From NCBI GenBank assembly GCA_903931945.1, contig CAIZEI010000158.1, forward strand, positions 1 to 64,000: a stretch of DNA of 64,000 nt, given 5' to 3'. Positions within the stretch are counted from its first letter, which is position 1; every line of letters begins with the position of its first letter. The DNA is from an uncultured Hyphomicrobiales bacterium. Its GTDB lineage: Bacteria; Pseudomonadota; Alphaproteobacteria; Rhizobiales; Beijerinckiaceae. The position numbers and the translations under genes were made by a program. Below, piece after piece: positions 18,426 to 27,814 of the stretch. A model generated the notes under the pieces. That model was given only the letters and a program-made list of their open reading frames with translations, was not told where the DNA came from and did no database searches.

Positions 18426-18941
18426 TCAAACGCCCTTCAGGTGTTTGTTGCACTCGGAGTAATATCCGCCGCCCTTCTGGATCCATTCAAGGCCGCCGTT
18501 GCCATTGGTGGCTTTGTTCGCCTTGTACTGGTCGTCGCAGGTCTTCATGCGAGCCTTGCCAGCCGACAGCGTGGAATATTGCGGGCTGACAGCGCTCGGG
18601 AATACGGCGGCGCCGGCTGCGGCAGGCGCAGCCGGAACTGCCGCTGGCGCGGGTTTGGGCGCCGCAGGCGCGACGGGCTTGGGCGCGACAACCGCTGGCT
18701 GGGCGGCAGGCGCAGCAGCCGGCGCCGCTGCAGCGGGGGTCGCCGCTGGCGCCGTCGCATCCGCGCCGCACTGGGCTTTGCGGAAGTCGGTCCATTTCAT
18801 TCCGTTGAGAGTGTTGGATTGCTGCGCCGCCTTATATTTGGCGCTGCATTCGGTCATGGAAAGAGCCTGCGCTGAGGAAAAGCACGTCTGGCTCAGGCAA
18901 AGCCCCAACAGGGACGCGCCGATGGCGGTACGGATTAACAT
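18426..18941 (-). CDS. Secreted Ala/Pro-rich protein with two Cys-bounded repeats
   Basis: A 171-residue exported protein of unknown function. Signal peptide of about 26 residues (MLIRTAIGASLLGLCLSQ, cleavage near AQA). The mature part has two similar modules: C-(x)-KYKAAQ..LNGMKWTDFRKAQC near residues 32-58, and CDDQYKANK..GLEWIQKGGGYYSEC near 134-165. A long Ala/Pro/Lys linker (about 61-120) joins them. Each module has two Cys, suggesting a disulfide. The layout recalls small alphaproteobacterial envelope proteins, some annotated PsiF-like, but I assign no function. Convergent with accC. Confidence 0.8.
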   Translation of the reverse strand: MLIRTAIGASLLGLCLSQTCFSSAQALSMTECSAKYKAAQQSNTLNGMKWTDFRKAQCGADATAPAATPAAAAPAAAPAAQPAVVAPKPVAPAAPKPAPAAVPAAPAAAGAAVFPSAVSPQYSTLSAGKARMKTCDDQYKANKATNGNGGLEWIQKGGGYYSECNKHLKGV

Positions 18942-19127
18942 GATTTAGTCTCCCAGAATGCCAACAGGAATCCAATGAAGCCTGCCAGGCAAAGCTAATG
19001 GCAGGCGCCACCGTCCGTCAATCGCCCGCCAAAAAATTCAGCGGCTTGCAAGAGCGAACAGGCAGTAAACTGCCAGAATCAACATGAACGTCGGTTGAAC
19101 GTCGATGGCGCGCGCAAACCGCCCATG

Positions 19128-19157
19128 AAAAAAGGGCGGCCCGGCCGGACCGCCCTT
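19128..19157 (-). terminator. Rho-independent terminator after glnA
   Basis: Read on the minus strand: AAGGGCGG, a GC-rich loop, CCGCCCTT followed by a T run. It lies 26 bp past the glnA stop. Confidence 0.8.
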
Positions 19158-19182
19158 CCCAACTCAATACGCTTCCGTCAGT

Positions 19183-20592
19183 TCAAGCCGAGTAATACAT
19201 GTCGAACTCGACCGGGTGCGGCGTCATTTCGAACCGATGCACCTCGCCCATTTTCAACTCGATATAGCTGTCGATGAAATCGTCACTGAACACATCGCCT
19301 GATTTCAGGAAGGTCCGGTCTTTGTCGAGATTCGACAAAGCCTCGCGCAGCGAGCCGCAGACGGTCGGGATTTTCTTCAGTTCTTTGGGCGGGAGATCGT
19401 AGAGGTCCTTATCCATCGCCGCGCCTGGATCGATCTTGTTCCTGATGCCGTCAAGTCCCGCCATCAGCATTGCGGAGAACGCAAGATAAGGATTTGCGGT
19501 GGCGTCGGGGAAGCGCACTTCGACGCGTTTCGCCTTGGGATTGTTCGTCCATGGAATGCGGCACGAGGCCGAACGGTTGCGCGCGGAATAGGCAAGCAGA
19601 ACAGGCGCTTCAAACCCTGGCACGAGCCGCTTGTAGGAGTTCGTCGATGGATTGGTGAAACCATTCAGCGCTTTGGCGTGCTTGATAATGCCGCCGATAT
19701 ACCACAGGCATTCCTGGCTCAGACCGGCGTATTCCTTGCCGGCCATAACGGGCTTGCCGGCTTTCCAGATCGATTGATGAACATGCATCCCCGAGCCATT
19801 GTCGCCGTAAATCGGCTTGGGCATGAAAGTGGCGGTCTTGCCATAGGATTGCGCGACCTGATGAATGCAGTATTTGTAAACCTGCATGTGATCGCCCATG
19901 GTCGTCAGCGGTCCGAATTTCAGGCCGAGTTCATGCTGGGCGGAAGCGACTTCGTGGTGGTGCTTTTCCACGACAGCACCCATCGAGGCCATCGCCGAGA
20001 GCATTTCGCCGCGCATATCCTGCGCCGAATCGACCGGCGGGACCGGGAAATAGCCGCCCTTGGTGCGCACGCGATGGCCAAGGTTGCCGCCTTCATAAGG
20101 CGTGTCGGAATTTGAGGGCAATTCCACGCTGTCGAGCCGAAAGCCGGTATTGTAGGGGTCGGTCGCGAATTGCACATCGTCGAACACGAAAAATTCCGCT
20201 TCCGGGCCAAAGAAACAGGCATCGCCGATTCCCGTGGATTTCAGATACGCCTCAGCCTTTTTGGCGATGCTGCGGGGGTCCCGATTGTAGGGCTGTCCGC
20301 TCACCGGATCCAGTATGTCGCAAACGATCGCCATGGTCGAGGCGGCAAAGAATGGGTCCATCGTGGCGGTTGTCGGGTCCGGCATCAAGGTCATGTCGGA
20401 TTCGTTGATCGCCTTCCAGCCCGCGATGGATGAACCATCGAACATCACGCCTTCAGAAAACGTGTCTTCCTCGATCATCGTGCGGTCAAATGTGACATGC
20501 TGCCATTTGCCGCGCGGATCGGTGAAACGAAAATCGACATATTTGACGTCGTTGTCCCGGATTGCTTTGAGCACATCTTTGGCGTTCTTCAT
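19183..20592 (-). CDS. glnA: Glutamine synthetase type I
   Basis: Dodecameric enzyme assimilating ammonium onto glutamate. It has 469 residues, the standard GSI length. Seen: [32 protein letters not shown] with metal Glu residues, [10 protein letters not shown], the glutamate-binding [10 protein letters not shown], and the adenylylation site [10 protein letters not shown]. Regulation by GlnE adenylylation is therefore expected. It lies 45 bp after glnB, forming a glnB-glnA operon as in rhizobia, with a terminator just downstream. Confidence 0.98.
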   Translation of the reverse strand: MKNAKDVLKAIRDNDVKYVDFRFTDPRGKWQHVTFDRTMIEEDTFSEGVMFDGSSIAGWKAINESDMTLMPDPTTATMDPFFAASTMAIVCDILDPVSGQPYNRDPRSIAKKAEAYLKSTGIGDACFFGPEAEFFVFDDVQFATDPYNTGFRLDSVELPSNSDTPYEGGNLGHRVRTKGGYFPVPPVDSAQDMRGEMLSAMASMGAVVEKHHHEVASAQHELGLKFGPLTTMGDHMQVYKYCIHQVAQSYGKTATFMPKPIYGDNGSGMHVHQSIWKAGKPVMAGKEYAGLSQECLWYIGGIIKHAKALNGFTNPSTNSYKRLVPGFEAPVLLAYSARNRSASCRIPWTNNPKAKRVEVRFPDATANPYLAFSAMLMAGLDGIRNKIDPGAAMDKDLYDLPPKELKKIPTVCGSLREALSNLDKDRTFLKSGDVFSDDFIDSYIELKMGEVHRFEMTPHPVEFDMYYSA

Positions 20593-20637
20593 TTATGGCC
20601 TCTTCGGGTTGGATGGATACATTGGCGGCAGCGGCGC

Positions 20638-21087
<450 letters not shown>

Positions 21088-21104
21088 TCACTCGTCAGGT
21101 AGGA

Positions 21105-21120
21105 GGCAAAGAGCTACCCA
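21105..21120 (-). promoter_or_regulatory. Possible sigma-54 promoter for glnB-glnA
   Basis: On the minus strand TGGGTAGCTCTTTGCC has the required GG-N10-GC spacing and a TTTGC at -12, but departs from TGGCAC at -24. It overlaps the sseA stop and lies about 130 bp before glnB. NtrC-controlled glnB promoters are usual in rhizobia. Weak evidence. Confidence 0.3.
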
Positions 21121-21971
21121 TCGCGCGTCTCGCGGGCAACGGGAAGGTCCTTGCGCGCCCCCCATTCGCTCCACGAGCCGTCATATAGGCGACCGGGCTC
21201 CCGACCGGCCCGAACCAGCCCGAGCGTCAGGATCGCAGCCGAGACACCGGAGCCGCAGGACGTAATGACCGGCGTCCGCCAATCGGCGCCGGCGGACTCG
21301 AATGCCGCCAGAATATCGGCAGGCTCTTTCAGGAAGCCATTCTCGATCAAGTCTGAAGCTGGCAAGCTGAGGCTGCCCGGCATGTGCCCGGATTTGAGGC
21401 CAGGACGCGGCTCGGGCGCCTTGCCGTGAAAGCGGGCCGCCGGGCGCGCGTCAAAGACCTGCGCCGTGCGACGCTCGAGCGCATCGCGGACGTCATCCAG
21501 CGCCGCGACCATCAAGGGATGAGCGCGCGACGAGAAATGCGACGTGCGCCGGGCGGGAACCGCAGTTTCCAGCACACCGCCCTTTTTTATCCATCCCGGC
21601 AATCCGCCATCGAGCACAGCAACCGAATTGTGACCGAACGCCTGAAACATCCACCATAATCGCGGCGCGGAAAACAGGCCGGCGCCGTCGTAAACCACGA
21701 TGTCCGCAGCGTCGTCACAGCCCATGGCGCCAACCGCCTGTGCAAACGCATCCGCCGATGGCAGCATGTGCGGGAGGCTGGTCGCGTGATCAGCGACAGC
21801 GTCAATATCGAAAAAATAAGCGCCGGGAATATGCCCGTGCGCATATTCTGCGGCCCCGTTGCGATTCATCGCGGGCAAATACCAGGAGGCGTCAATGACT
21901 ACGAGGTTGTCAGCGCCGAGGCGAGCTTTCAGCCATTCGGCGGAAACGAGCGGCGTCGACATCGCAGACAT
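21114..21971 (-). CDS. sseA: 3-mercaptopyruvate sulfurtransferase (tandem rhodanese)
   Basis: Transfers sulfane sulfur from 3-mercaptopyruvate to thiols or cyanide. Two rhodanese domains: the first (about 5-130) with VVIDASWYLP and HIPGAYFFDIDA, the second (about 150-280) with the active-site loop CGSGVSAAI, the MST-type CG(S/T)GVTA pattern. I chose ATG 21971 (MSAMSTPLVS, 285 residues) because GGAG lies 6 bases upstream; ATGs at 21995 and 21962 are also possible. The longer frame to 22121 has no family similarity. Just upstream of glnB on the same strand. Confidence 0.92.
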   Translation of the reverse strand: MSAMSTPLVSAEWLKARLGADNLVVIDASWYLPAMNRNGAAEYAHGHIPGAYFFDIDAVADHATSLPHMLPSADAFAQAVGAMGCDDAADIVVYDGAGLFSAPRLWWMFQAFGHNSVAVLDGGLPGWIKKGGVLETAVPARRTSHFSSRAHPLMVAALDDVRDALERRTAQVFDARPAARFHGKAPEPRPGLKSGHMPGSLSLPASDLIENGFLKEPADILAAFESAGADWRTPVITSCGSGVSAAILTLGLVRAGREPGRLYDGSWSEWGARKDLPVARETRDG

Positions 21972-22122
21972 GTTCATCTCCGGTTGGGTTGCCATAATCC
22001 TAACATGGCGTCGCACATTGAACGCAATTTTGCGGTCATCTGGCAAGGTCTGCGGCTTATATTCGCCCAAATCAGGTTCAATTGTGACGACCTGCGATGC
22101 AATAAAACAGGGGTGGCGCAAT

Positions 22123-22212
22123 ATGCGTGATCAATCGAGCGGTGCGACCACTGCGCTCTTTATGCTGTCATTTCTGGCTGCGGCCGTCTTCACGCTTTTC
22201 CGGTTTGGGTGA
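22123..22212 (+). CDS. Possible 29-residue single-helix membrane peptide
   Basis: ATG at 22123 after GGGTGGCGCAAT opens a 29-codon frame ending TGA: a polar start (MRDQSSGATT), one hydrophobic helix (ALFMLSFLAAAVFTLF) and a basic tail (RFG). It fits exactly between the 5' side of sseA and the end of cysK. Small single-span proteins are common but hard to verify; conservation is untested. Confidence 0.35.
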   Translation: MRDQSSGATTALFMLSFLAAAVFTLFRFG

Positions 22213-22214
22213 TT

Positions 22215-23246
22215 TCACACCAAATCCGCAGTGACAGATGGCTTGCGCTCCATCCAGCCCGGCACGGGCAGATTTTTCGATTTCAGGAATCCGGGATTGT
22301 AAAGTTTGGAGGCGTAGCGAACGCCGCCATCGCACAGGATGGTCACAATTGTTTGGCCAGGCCCCAGATCCCTGGCCAACCGGATCGCCCCTGCAATATT
22401 GATCGCCGAGGAGCCGCCGAGGAGCAGGCCCTCCTGCTCGGCAAGGGCGAACAGGATTGGCAGCGCTTCCTCATCTGAAATCTGGTAGGCAAGATCGATC
22501 GGCGCATCGACGAGATTGGCGGTAATACGCCCCTGCCCGATGCCCTCGGTGATTGAACTGCCTTCAGATTTGAGCTCGCCACGCGCGTACCAGGCGTAGA
22601 GCGCCGCGCCCATCGGATCGGAAATGGCGATCCTGATTTTCGGTTTGCGAGCCTTGAGCGCCATGCCGACGCCCGCCAGCGTACCACCGGTGCCGACGGC
22701 GCAAGTGAACGCATCGACCTTGCCGCCGGTCTGATCCCAGATTTCCGGACCGGTCGTATCGATATGGCCTTGCCGGTTCGCGATATTATCGAACTGATTG
22801 GCCCATATGGCCCCTTCCGGCGTCTCGCGCGCGAGCCGTTCTGCAATGCGTCCCGACACTTTTACGTAGTTGTTGGGATTGGAATAGGGCACAGCCGGCA
22901 CCTCGATCAGTTCGGCGCCCTGCAATCGCAGCATGTCCTTCTTTTCCTGAGACTGTGTTTCGGGGATTACGATCACCGTGCGAAACCCCATGGCGTTGGC
23001 GACCAACGCCAGCCCGATGCCGGTATTGCCGGCCGTACCCTCGACGATCACCCCGCCGGGTTTCAGCACGCCGCGCGCGATTGCGTCTCGGACAATCGCC
23101 AGCGCGGCGCGGTCTTTCACGGATCCGCCGGGATTCATGAATTCCGCCTTGCCCAGAATCTCGCAATCCGTCGCCTCTGAGGCGGCGCGCAACCTTAACA
23201 GGGGCGTATGCCCGATGGCGCCGATCACGTCAGGTGCAATAGTCAT
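22215..23246 (-). CDS. cysK: Cysteine synthase (O-acetylserine sulfhydrylase)
   Basis: PLP-dependent synthesis of cysteine from O-acetylserine and sulfide. It has 343 residues. Seen: the PLP lysine in NPGGSVKDRAA, the phosphate-binding GTAGNTGIGLALV, the substrate loop and AVGTGGTLAGVG, and GGSSAINIAGAIRLA near the C-terminus. The C-terminal extension (LYNPGFLKSKNLPVPGW) fits the longer CysK/CBS-like subgroup common in alphaproteobacteria. Close to sseA, giving a small sulfur-metabolism pair. Confidence 0.93.
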   Translation of the reverse strand: MTIAPDVIGAIGHTPLLRLRAASEATDCEILGKAEFMNPGGSVKDRAALAIVRDAIARGVLKPGGVIVEGTAGNTGIGLALVANAMGFRTVIVIPETQSQEKKDMLRLQGAELIEVPAVPYSNPNNYVKVSGRIAERLARETPEGAIWANQFDNIANRQGHIDTTGPEIWDQTGGKVDAFTCAVGTGGTLAGVGMALKARKPKIRIAISDPMGAALYAWYARGELKSEGSSITEGIGQGRITANLVDAPIDLAYQISDEEALPILFALAEQEGLLLGGSSAINIAGAIRLARDLGPGQTIVTILCDGGVRYASKLYNPGFLKSKNLPVPGWMERKPSVTADLV

Positions 23247-23387
23247 GGAATCCCCTTCAAATCAGGCAGTGAAATTATGGGGGACGGGCTGCTGGCGCAA
23301 GCGGGGAAAGCGGGAACTTGGTATAATGAGACGTGAACTGCGATTCGAGTTCCATGCGCCTCGCCCTCTTTTCAAGGATAGGTTCCC

Positions 23388-24638
23388 ATGACCCGCATCA
23401 TCTCGACGATTGTGGCCTTCCTGATCTATGGCGCTGCGAACATGATTTTCAGTCCGCCTGCGACCCTTGTTTCATCGCAGGCCGCCGGCGGCCAGTTTGC
23501 AAATAGCGATACAAGCTTTGTAAATTCAACCTATACAATGAATCTTGTTTCGGGAATTGGTCTTGCCTTCACGCTGGCATTGCTCTTCGTCCTGCTGGCG
23601 ATCTGGTGGGGACCGCTGAAATCGGCGCTGTCGCGGTCAGACAAAAATAGCCTCGCGCCCGTTTTCGTGATGGCTGCGCTGGTCCTGGGCGCTGGCGCGC
23701 GCGACGCCCACGCTTACTACGACAAGACTGATTTCACCGAGGTCTATTTCATCCTTCCCAACGAATCAGCCTTTTTCATCCCCGATGCAGGCGCAAACAA
23801 GGACAGCCAGTCCTCGTTCGGTTCGGCGGAATATCTTCGAGCCAACAAGATCCCCGCCAAGCGATTCCAGATTCCGCACGCCAAGCTCGCTGGGTCGTCC
23901 ATCTGGACTGATTTTTACGTACCGACAGGACGGTTGATCATCGTCGATCGCGCGCCTTTCAGCCGCGAATGGGTCGCGCAATCCAGTCGGGGCACATCGC
24001 CCAAGGACGAATCCTTCCCCTGCCAGAGCAAGGAGGGCCTTAATATTGCTGTTGGCATGGCGATCGGCGCTTCTGTCAGCGAGGAAAATTCGCCTGTGTT
24101 CCTCTATCATTTTGGCGTTCGACCGCCGCAGGGCGACCGCACGCGGCCGGAAGTTATTTTCGCTTCCGTTTTTTACGGCAGAAGTCTTGCCGAAGTCATG
24201 GACGGGCCGATCCGCAACAAGGTGCAATCGCTGGTGTGCAGCGAATTTACCAAGCGCAGTTTCGACGATGCGAATGCGCAGGCCAACGACATCCTGAAAG
24301 CCATTGAAACCAGCGTCGGCGCCTATCTGAATAATGTCGGCATCACGCTCGATTTCATCGGCTGGGCCGATACGTTCACCTTCGACAAGGACGTTCAGGC
24401 TGCTGTTAACAGGCGCTATGTTGCGTCCCAGGACCGCGCCATCGCCGAGACGCTCGCACCTTACGCGGACACAATCCAGAAACTCGCGGCGGCGCAGGCG
24501 CTGCGCTCGTTCGGAGAGAAGTCCGATGGCCGGTTGCCCACGACCATCGTTGGATTGCCTACTGATATCGGAGGCCTGCTTGGTGGCCTGTTGCGGACAG
24601 CGCCCGGCGGTTCGCCTCCGCCGCCAGCGACACGCTGA
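23388..24638 (+). CDS. SPFH (band 7)-domain membrane protein
   Basis: A 416-residue protein with an N-terminal hydrophobic helix (about 5-24), a second helix (about 52-75, LAFTLALLFVLLAIWW), a short cytoplasmic-like stretch, then a third hydrophobic segment before DAHAYYDK. The large domain resembles SPFH/prohibitin proteins: VEVYFILPNESAFF-like start, SLAEVMDGPIRNKVQSLVC, ANDILKAIETSVGAYLNNVGITLDFIGWAD and DVQAAVNRRYVASQDRA. The C-terminus is Gly/Pro-rich. Such proteins scaffold membrane microdomains or proteases; no specific partner is evident. Followed after 6 bp by an SDR gene. Confidence 0.7.
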   Translation: MTRIISTIVAFLIYGAANMIFSPPATLVSSQAAGGQFANSDTSFVNSTYTMNLVSGIGLAFTLALLFVLLAIWWGPLKSALSRSDKNSLAPVFVMAALVLGAGARDAHAYYDKTDFTEVYFILPNESAFFIPDAGANKDSQSSFGSAEYLRANKIPAKRFQIPHAKLAGSSIWTDFYVPTGRLIIVDRAPFSREWVAQSSRGTSPKDESFPCQSKEGLNIAVGMAIGASVSEENSPVFLYHFGVRPPQGDRTRPEVIFASVFYGRSLAEVMDGPIRNKVQSLVCSEFTKRSFDDANAQANDILKAIETSVGAYLNNVGITLDFIGWADTFTFDKDVQAAVNRRYVASQDRAIAETLAPYADTIQKLAAAQALRSFGEKSDGRLPTTIVGLPTDIGGLLGGLLRTAPGGSPPPPATR

Positions 24639-24644
24639 CCGGCG

Positions 24645-25424
24645 ATGTATCGCGCATCGCCAAAAGACGGAATCGCCTGGGTCACAGGCGCCAGTTCTGG
24701 AATCGGCAGGGCGGTGACGCTGGAACTTGTGCGCCGGGGCTGGCGGGTCGCCGTCAGCGCGCGCAGCGTCGATCTTCTGCAAACCCTCGCAAACGAGGCC
24801 GCTGCGGCGGGCGGCAAGGTCGATGTCTTCCCGGGCGATGTCACAGACCGACAAGGCATGGCCGGGATTGTCAGAGATATCGAGGCGCAATGCGGCCCGA
24901 TCGCGCTTGCCATGCTCAATGCAGGCGGGTTTTTCCCTGATCCGCGCGGAGAATTTGTTGGCGAAAACTTCCGCAAAACGATGGCGCTGAACGCCGATGG
25001 CGCGCTGAATGGACTTGAACCGCTGCTGCCCCTCATGAAAGCGCGCGGCAAAGGCCAGATTGCGCTGGTGTCGTCCGTCGCAGGATATGGCGGCTTGCCC
25101 ACAGCTGCATCCTATTGCATGGCGAAATCCGGAATCAACGCCATGGCGGAATCGCTGAAAGTCGATCTCGAACGAGTCGGGATCAATCTTCAAATCATCT
25201 GCCCCGGCTATGTCAAAACGCCGCTCAGCGACCAAGCGAAGGGACCCAAACCCTTCATGATCCCGGTCGAAGACGCCGCGCGGCGCATCTGCAACGGTTT
25301 TGACCGCGGCGGCTTTGAAATCGCATTCCCCAAAAGAATGGTCTGGCTGGTGAAAACCCTCCAGCGCCTGCCCTACCCGCTGTATTTCTGGCTGCATCGA
25401 CAGGCCGGCGCCAAATATCAATGA
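24645..25424 (+). CDS. Short-chain dehydrogenase/reductase
   Basis: Classical SDR of 259 residues. NADP-type glycine motif TGASSGIGRAV near residue 14, LNAGGF in place of the usual NNAG, catalytic Ser in LVSSVAGYGG, Tyr-Lys pair in SYCMAKSG, and a PGYVKTPLS loop. The C-terminus (VKTLQRLPYPLYFWLHRQ) is amphipathic, which suggests membrane association. Substrate unknown. Six bp after the SPFH gene, so probably co-transcribed. Confidence 0.88.
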   Translation: MYRASPKDGIAWVTGASSGIGRAVTLELVRRGWRVAVSARSVDLLQTLANEAAAAGGKVDVFPGDVTDRQGMAGIVRDIEAQCGPIALAMLNAGGFFPDPRGEFVGENFRKTMALNADGALNGLEPLLPLMKARGKGQIALVSSVAGYGGLPTAASYCMAKSGINAMAESLKVDLERVGINLQIICPGYVKTPLSDQAKGPKPFMIPVEDAARRICNGFDRGGFEIAFPKRMVWLVKTLQRLPYPLYFWLHRQAGAKYQ

Positions 25425-25435
25425 TTTCAGCAGTC

Positions 25436-25870
25436 CTATAGCAGCCCCATTTCGCTCAATTCCCGGCGCAGGTTTTCCGGCATGTCGGCGACCTCCGCGC
25501 GTCGGCCCGTAAGGTCCGCCGGAGCGTCCTCCGGCCGCAGATAGCGCCAGCCCTGAAAAGGTCGATGTGGACGCGGCAGGACGGGTATCAACTCCGGGTC
25601 CATCACGAAATAGCAGCGGGCAATCCCGGCCTCATCGGTCGTGGGTCTGATCTCCAGCAGCTTCTGTCGCGCTGCGACAAAGCCCTTGATGATCCAGTAC
25701 AGCGAGCCGCCGTCGAGCAATTCCTCGACACGTTTGGGGATCATACGCGTGCGGTGCAGATGGACATTCCTGTCGGCGCCGCGCCGGGCCGCGCGCCGCC
25801 CTGCAATCCAGTCCGCAAGATCGTCGATCGAGTCCGTTCCGACGCTGAGTTTGATGATATGAAGAGGCAT
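25436..25870 (-). CDS. DUF1489 family protein
   Basis: A 144-residue protein that I recognise as the conserved alphaproteobacterial DUF1489 family: it begins MPLHIIKLSVGTDSIDDLADW, followed by HLHRTRMIPKR, GGSLYWIIKG, CYFVMDPELIPV and PRPHRPFQGWRYL. No catalytic signature or membrane helix is evident and its function is unknown. I chose the ATG at 25870; a start at 25909 would add 13 residues with no match. Convergent with the SDR gene. Confidence 0.85.
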   Translation of the reverse strand: MPLHIIKLSVGTDSIDDLADWIAGRRAARRGADRNVHLHRTRMIPKRVEELLDGGSLYWIIKGFVAARQKLLEIRPTTDEAGIARCYFVMDPELIPVLPRPHRPFQGWRYLRPEDAPADLTGRRAEVADMPENLRRELSEMGLL

Positions 25871-25959
25871 GGCGCAGGTATAGCGCCTCTGTGCGCCGGC
25901 AGGAACCATTAACGGGCGATGTGCACAGCCTTGCCGGGCTGGAGCTGTCGCTGATCCCG

Positions 25960-26766
25960 CTACCCCTCCGTCACATCGATCAGCGTGCCATCGGGGTCAG
26001 CGAGCTGGAACGTCCCAAGGGGGCATTTGGCCAGCAGGGCCAGCCGCGCCGCGCCCTCTGAATCATAGGCGATGGGCTTGGGCGACAACGCGTGATTTTG
26101 TCCGGTCACGCGGGCAATGTTCGCCTTGAATTTTTCAAGGCTCGGCACACGAAAGCCAAAGTGATCCATACCGGGCTGTTCAATTCCCGCGCCATTGAAA
26201 GATGAAATCTTCCACGGCTGGATGATCATCGTCACCCGCCCGTCGGTGAGCTGAAATCCGCCTTCTTCCGTGCGCGCATTCAGCGCCTGAAGCCCGAAAA
26301 TATCATGGTAGAAATCCGCCAGCTTTTCCGCCTCGCGCGCGCGCATCACGAAATGGTTGACGCTGTTTTCCTGTTTCCATTCGCCCATTGCATAGACATC
26401 GGCGCGATTTTTGTCGCGCTGTTGGCCAAGATCGAAATAGGTTCCGGCAGGATCGTGGCAGCCAAAACTCGTGAAGGGCCGGTTACCCGGACGTTTGACG
26501 AACTCAATGTCGGGGAATTTTTTCATGCATTTTGCACGCACCGCGTCGAGGTCTTCGACCTCAATGCCGAAATGATCGAGGCCCGCCTTGCGGCCAGCCC
26601 GACGCGGGATCACCGTCATGCCGAGATAACCGTCGCCGACGGAGATCGCATTCATGTCGCGTTCTGTATCGCCGCCCGATTTCATGCCGAAAATCGCGCG
26701 ATAAAACATGCCGACCAAAGTGTAGTGGTCCGTCGTAATGGCGAGATGATTGAGTTTCGAGCCCAT
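25960..26766 (-). CDS. Two-domain VOC (glyoxalase/dioxygenase-fold) protein
   Basis: A 268-residue protein with two vicinal-oxygen-chelate modules. The first starts KLNHLAITTDHYTLVGMFYRAIFGM, the second at about 135 with VNHFVMRAREAEKLADFYHDIFGLQAL. Candidate metal residues: His in LNHLAI, HFGIEV, VNHFVM, DHFGFRV and late Glu/Asp positions. The pattern resembles extradiol dioxygenases and isomerases, with DPAGTYFDL and DPDGTLIDV strand ends. It is last in a minus-strand group with a TTT receptor (18 bp) and a cupin (1 bp), suggesting catabolism of a compound imported via that receptor. Reaction unknown. Confidence 0.85.
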   Translation of the reverse strand: MGSKLNHLAITTDHYTLVGMFYRAIFGMKSGGDTERDMNAISVGDGYLGMTVIPRRAGRKAGLDHFGIEVEDLDAVRAKCMKKFPDIEFVKRPGNRPFTSFGCHDPAGTYFDLGQQRDKNRADVYAMGEWKQENSVNHFVMRAREAEKLADFYHDIFGLQALNARTEEGGFQLTDGRVTMIIQPWKISSFNGAGIEQPGMDHFGFRVPSLEKFKANIARVTGQNHALSPKPIAYDSEGAARLALLAKCPLGTFQLADPDGTLIDVTEG

Positions 26767-26784
26767 GGTGTCCAGTGTCCCTGA

Positions 26785-27813
26785 TCAATAATAACGGTTG
26801 ACAATGATATCCTTGATCTCCGCAAGGCCTTTGGCGTCGAGCGTTTTCATCGCGCGCGCCATCATGTCCGCGACATCGCCAGCGCTTGCAAAAGCAGCCG
26901 ACAGGTTCAGCTTCTTTGCCTCGGCAATGAAATCGGGATCGGTCAAAATCTCGCGCAATTTAGCGCGCAGATAATCGGCGCGATCGGCTGGCGAGCCCGG
27001 TGTCATGTCGATGACGCGCCCGAGCGCGGCAATGCCGGCGCGCCAGTCGAGAATGCGCGTCGCGTCCGGGGTCAGTTTCACCGCCTCAAATATAGTGGGC
27101 GCATCGGGAAAAAGTTCAGAGCGAGTTCGCGCGAGGCTGGCCACGACATGCATTCCACTCGATGGACCATACAGCGCTGCGGCCTCATCAGTCACAACGC
27201 GCGCGTCGGCCTCGCCAGTCTGCATGGCCAGATTCATGCCGCCTGTGCCTTTGTAGCCGAGCACAATCGTGGCTTTCATGCCGGTCGCATAGGAGAGCAA
27301 CGCCTGAAAATCGGTATTGCCATCCGTGCGCCCCGCCCCGGCCCAGACTACAGGCCGCTCGGACGCCGCCATGTCAGCCAGCGATTTGAACGGCGCTTTG
27401 GGCCCAAGCAGGGCAACCTTGTTTTCTGCGCTGACCCGCGCCAGCCAGAGTTGCTGCGTGAGATCGTAATTGACGCCGGGCTCTTGCATCAGCGACGCCA
27501 GCGCAAGGCCTTCGCCGCCGATCAGCAATATTGTCAGCCCATCCGGTCGCGCCGAAAGCAAACGGTTCATCGCAACAAGCCCGCCCGCCGCAGGCTCATT
27601 GATTACCAGCACATGCGCGCCAGCGACTTTTTCGAGCCGGGCGCCGATCGCGCGGGTATAGGCGTCATATCCGCCGCCAGGGCTGCCCATGGTGACGAAC
27701 TGAATGGTCTTGTTGCGATAGTAAGCCGCCGCATCATCGTCAGCGCGCGCAGCGCCGAAGGCCGCCAATCCAGCGCCTGCAAAAACCAGCCCGGCGCAAA
27801 TCAGGCGCAACAT
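26785..27813 (-). CDS. TTT-family periplasmic solute receptor
   Basis: A secreted binding protein of 342 residues: signal peptide MLRLICAGLVFAGAGLAAFGAARA, then AAYYRNKTIQFVTMGSPGGGYDAYTRAIG and VLVINEPAAGGLVAMN. It lacks the paired mature cysteines of the other divergent paralogues in the window. It starts 1 bp after the cupin gene and is followed 18 bp later by a VOC gene, so the three form an operon. The ligand is probably an organic acid, unknown in detail. Confidence 0.87.
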   Translation of the reverse strand: MLRLICAGLVFAGAGLAAFGAARADDDAAAYYRNKTIQFVTMGSPGGGYDAYTRAIGARLEKVAGAHVLVINEPAAGGLVAMNRLLSARPDGLTILLIGGEGLALASLMQEPGVNYDLTQQLWLARVSAENKVALLGPKAPFKSLADMAASERPVVWAGAGRTDGNTDFQALLSYATGMKATIVLGYKGTGGMNLAMQTGEADARVVTDEAAALYGPSSGMHVVASLARTRSELFPDAPTIFEAVKLTPDATRILDWRAGIAALGRVIDMTPGSPADRADYLRAKLREILTDPDFIAEAKKLNLSAAFASAGDVADMMARAMKTLDAKGLAEIKDIIVNRYY

Positions 27814-27814
27814 A

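Noticed and set aside
23766-25421. 551-codon minus-strand frame opposite the SPFH and SDR genes
   Set aside because: No domain signature; both plus-strand genes have clear family motifs and binding sites.
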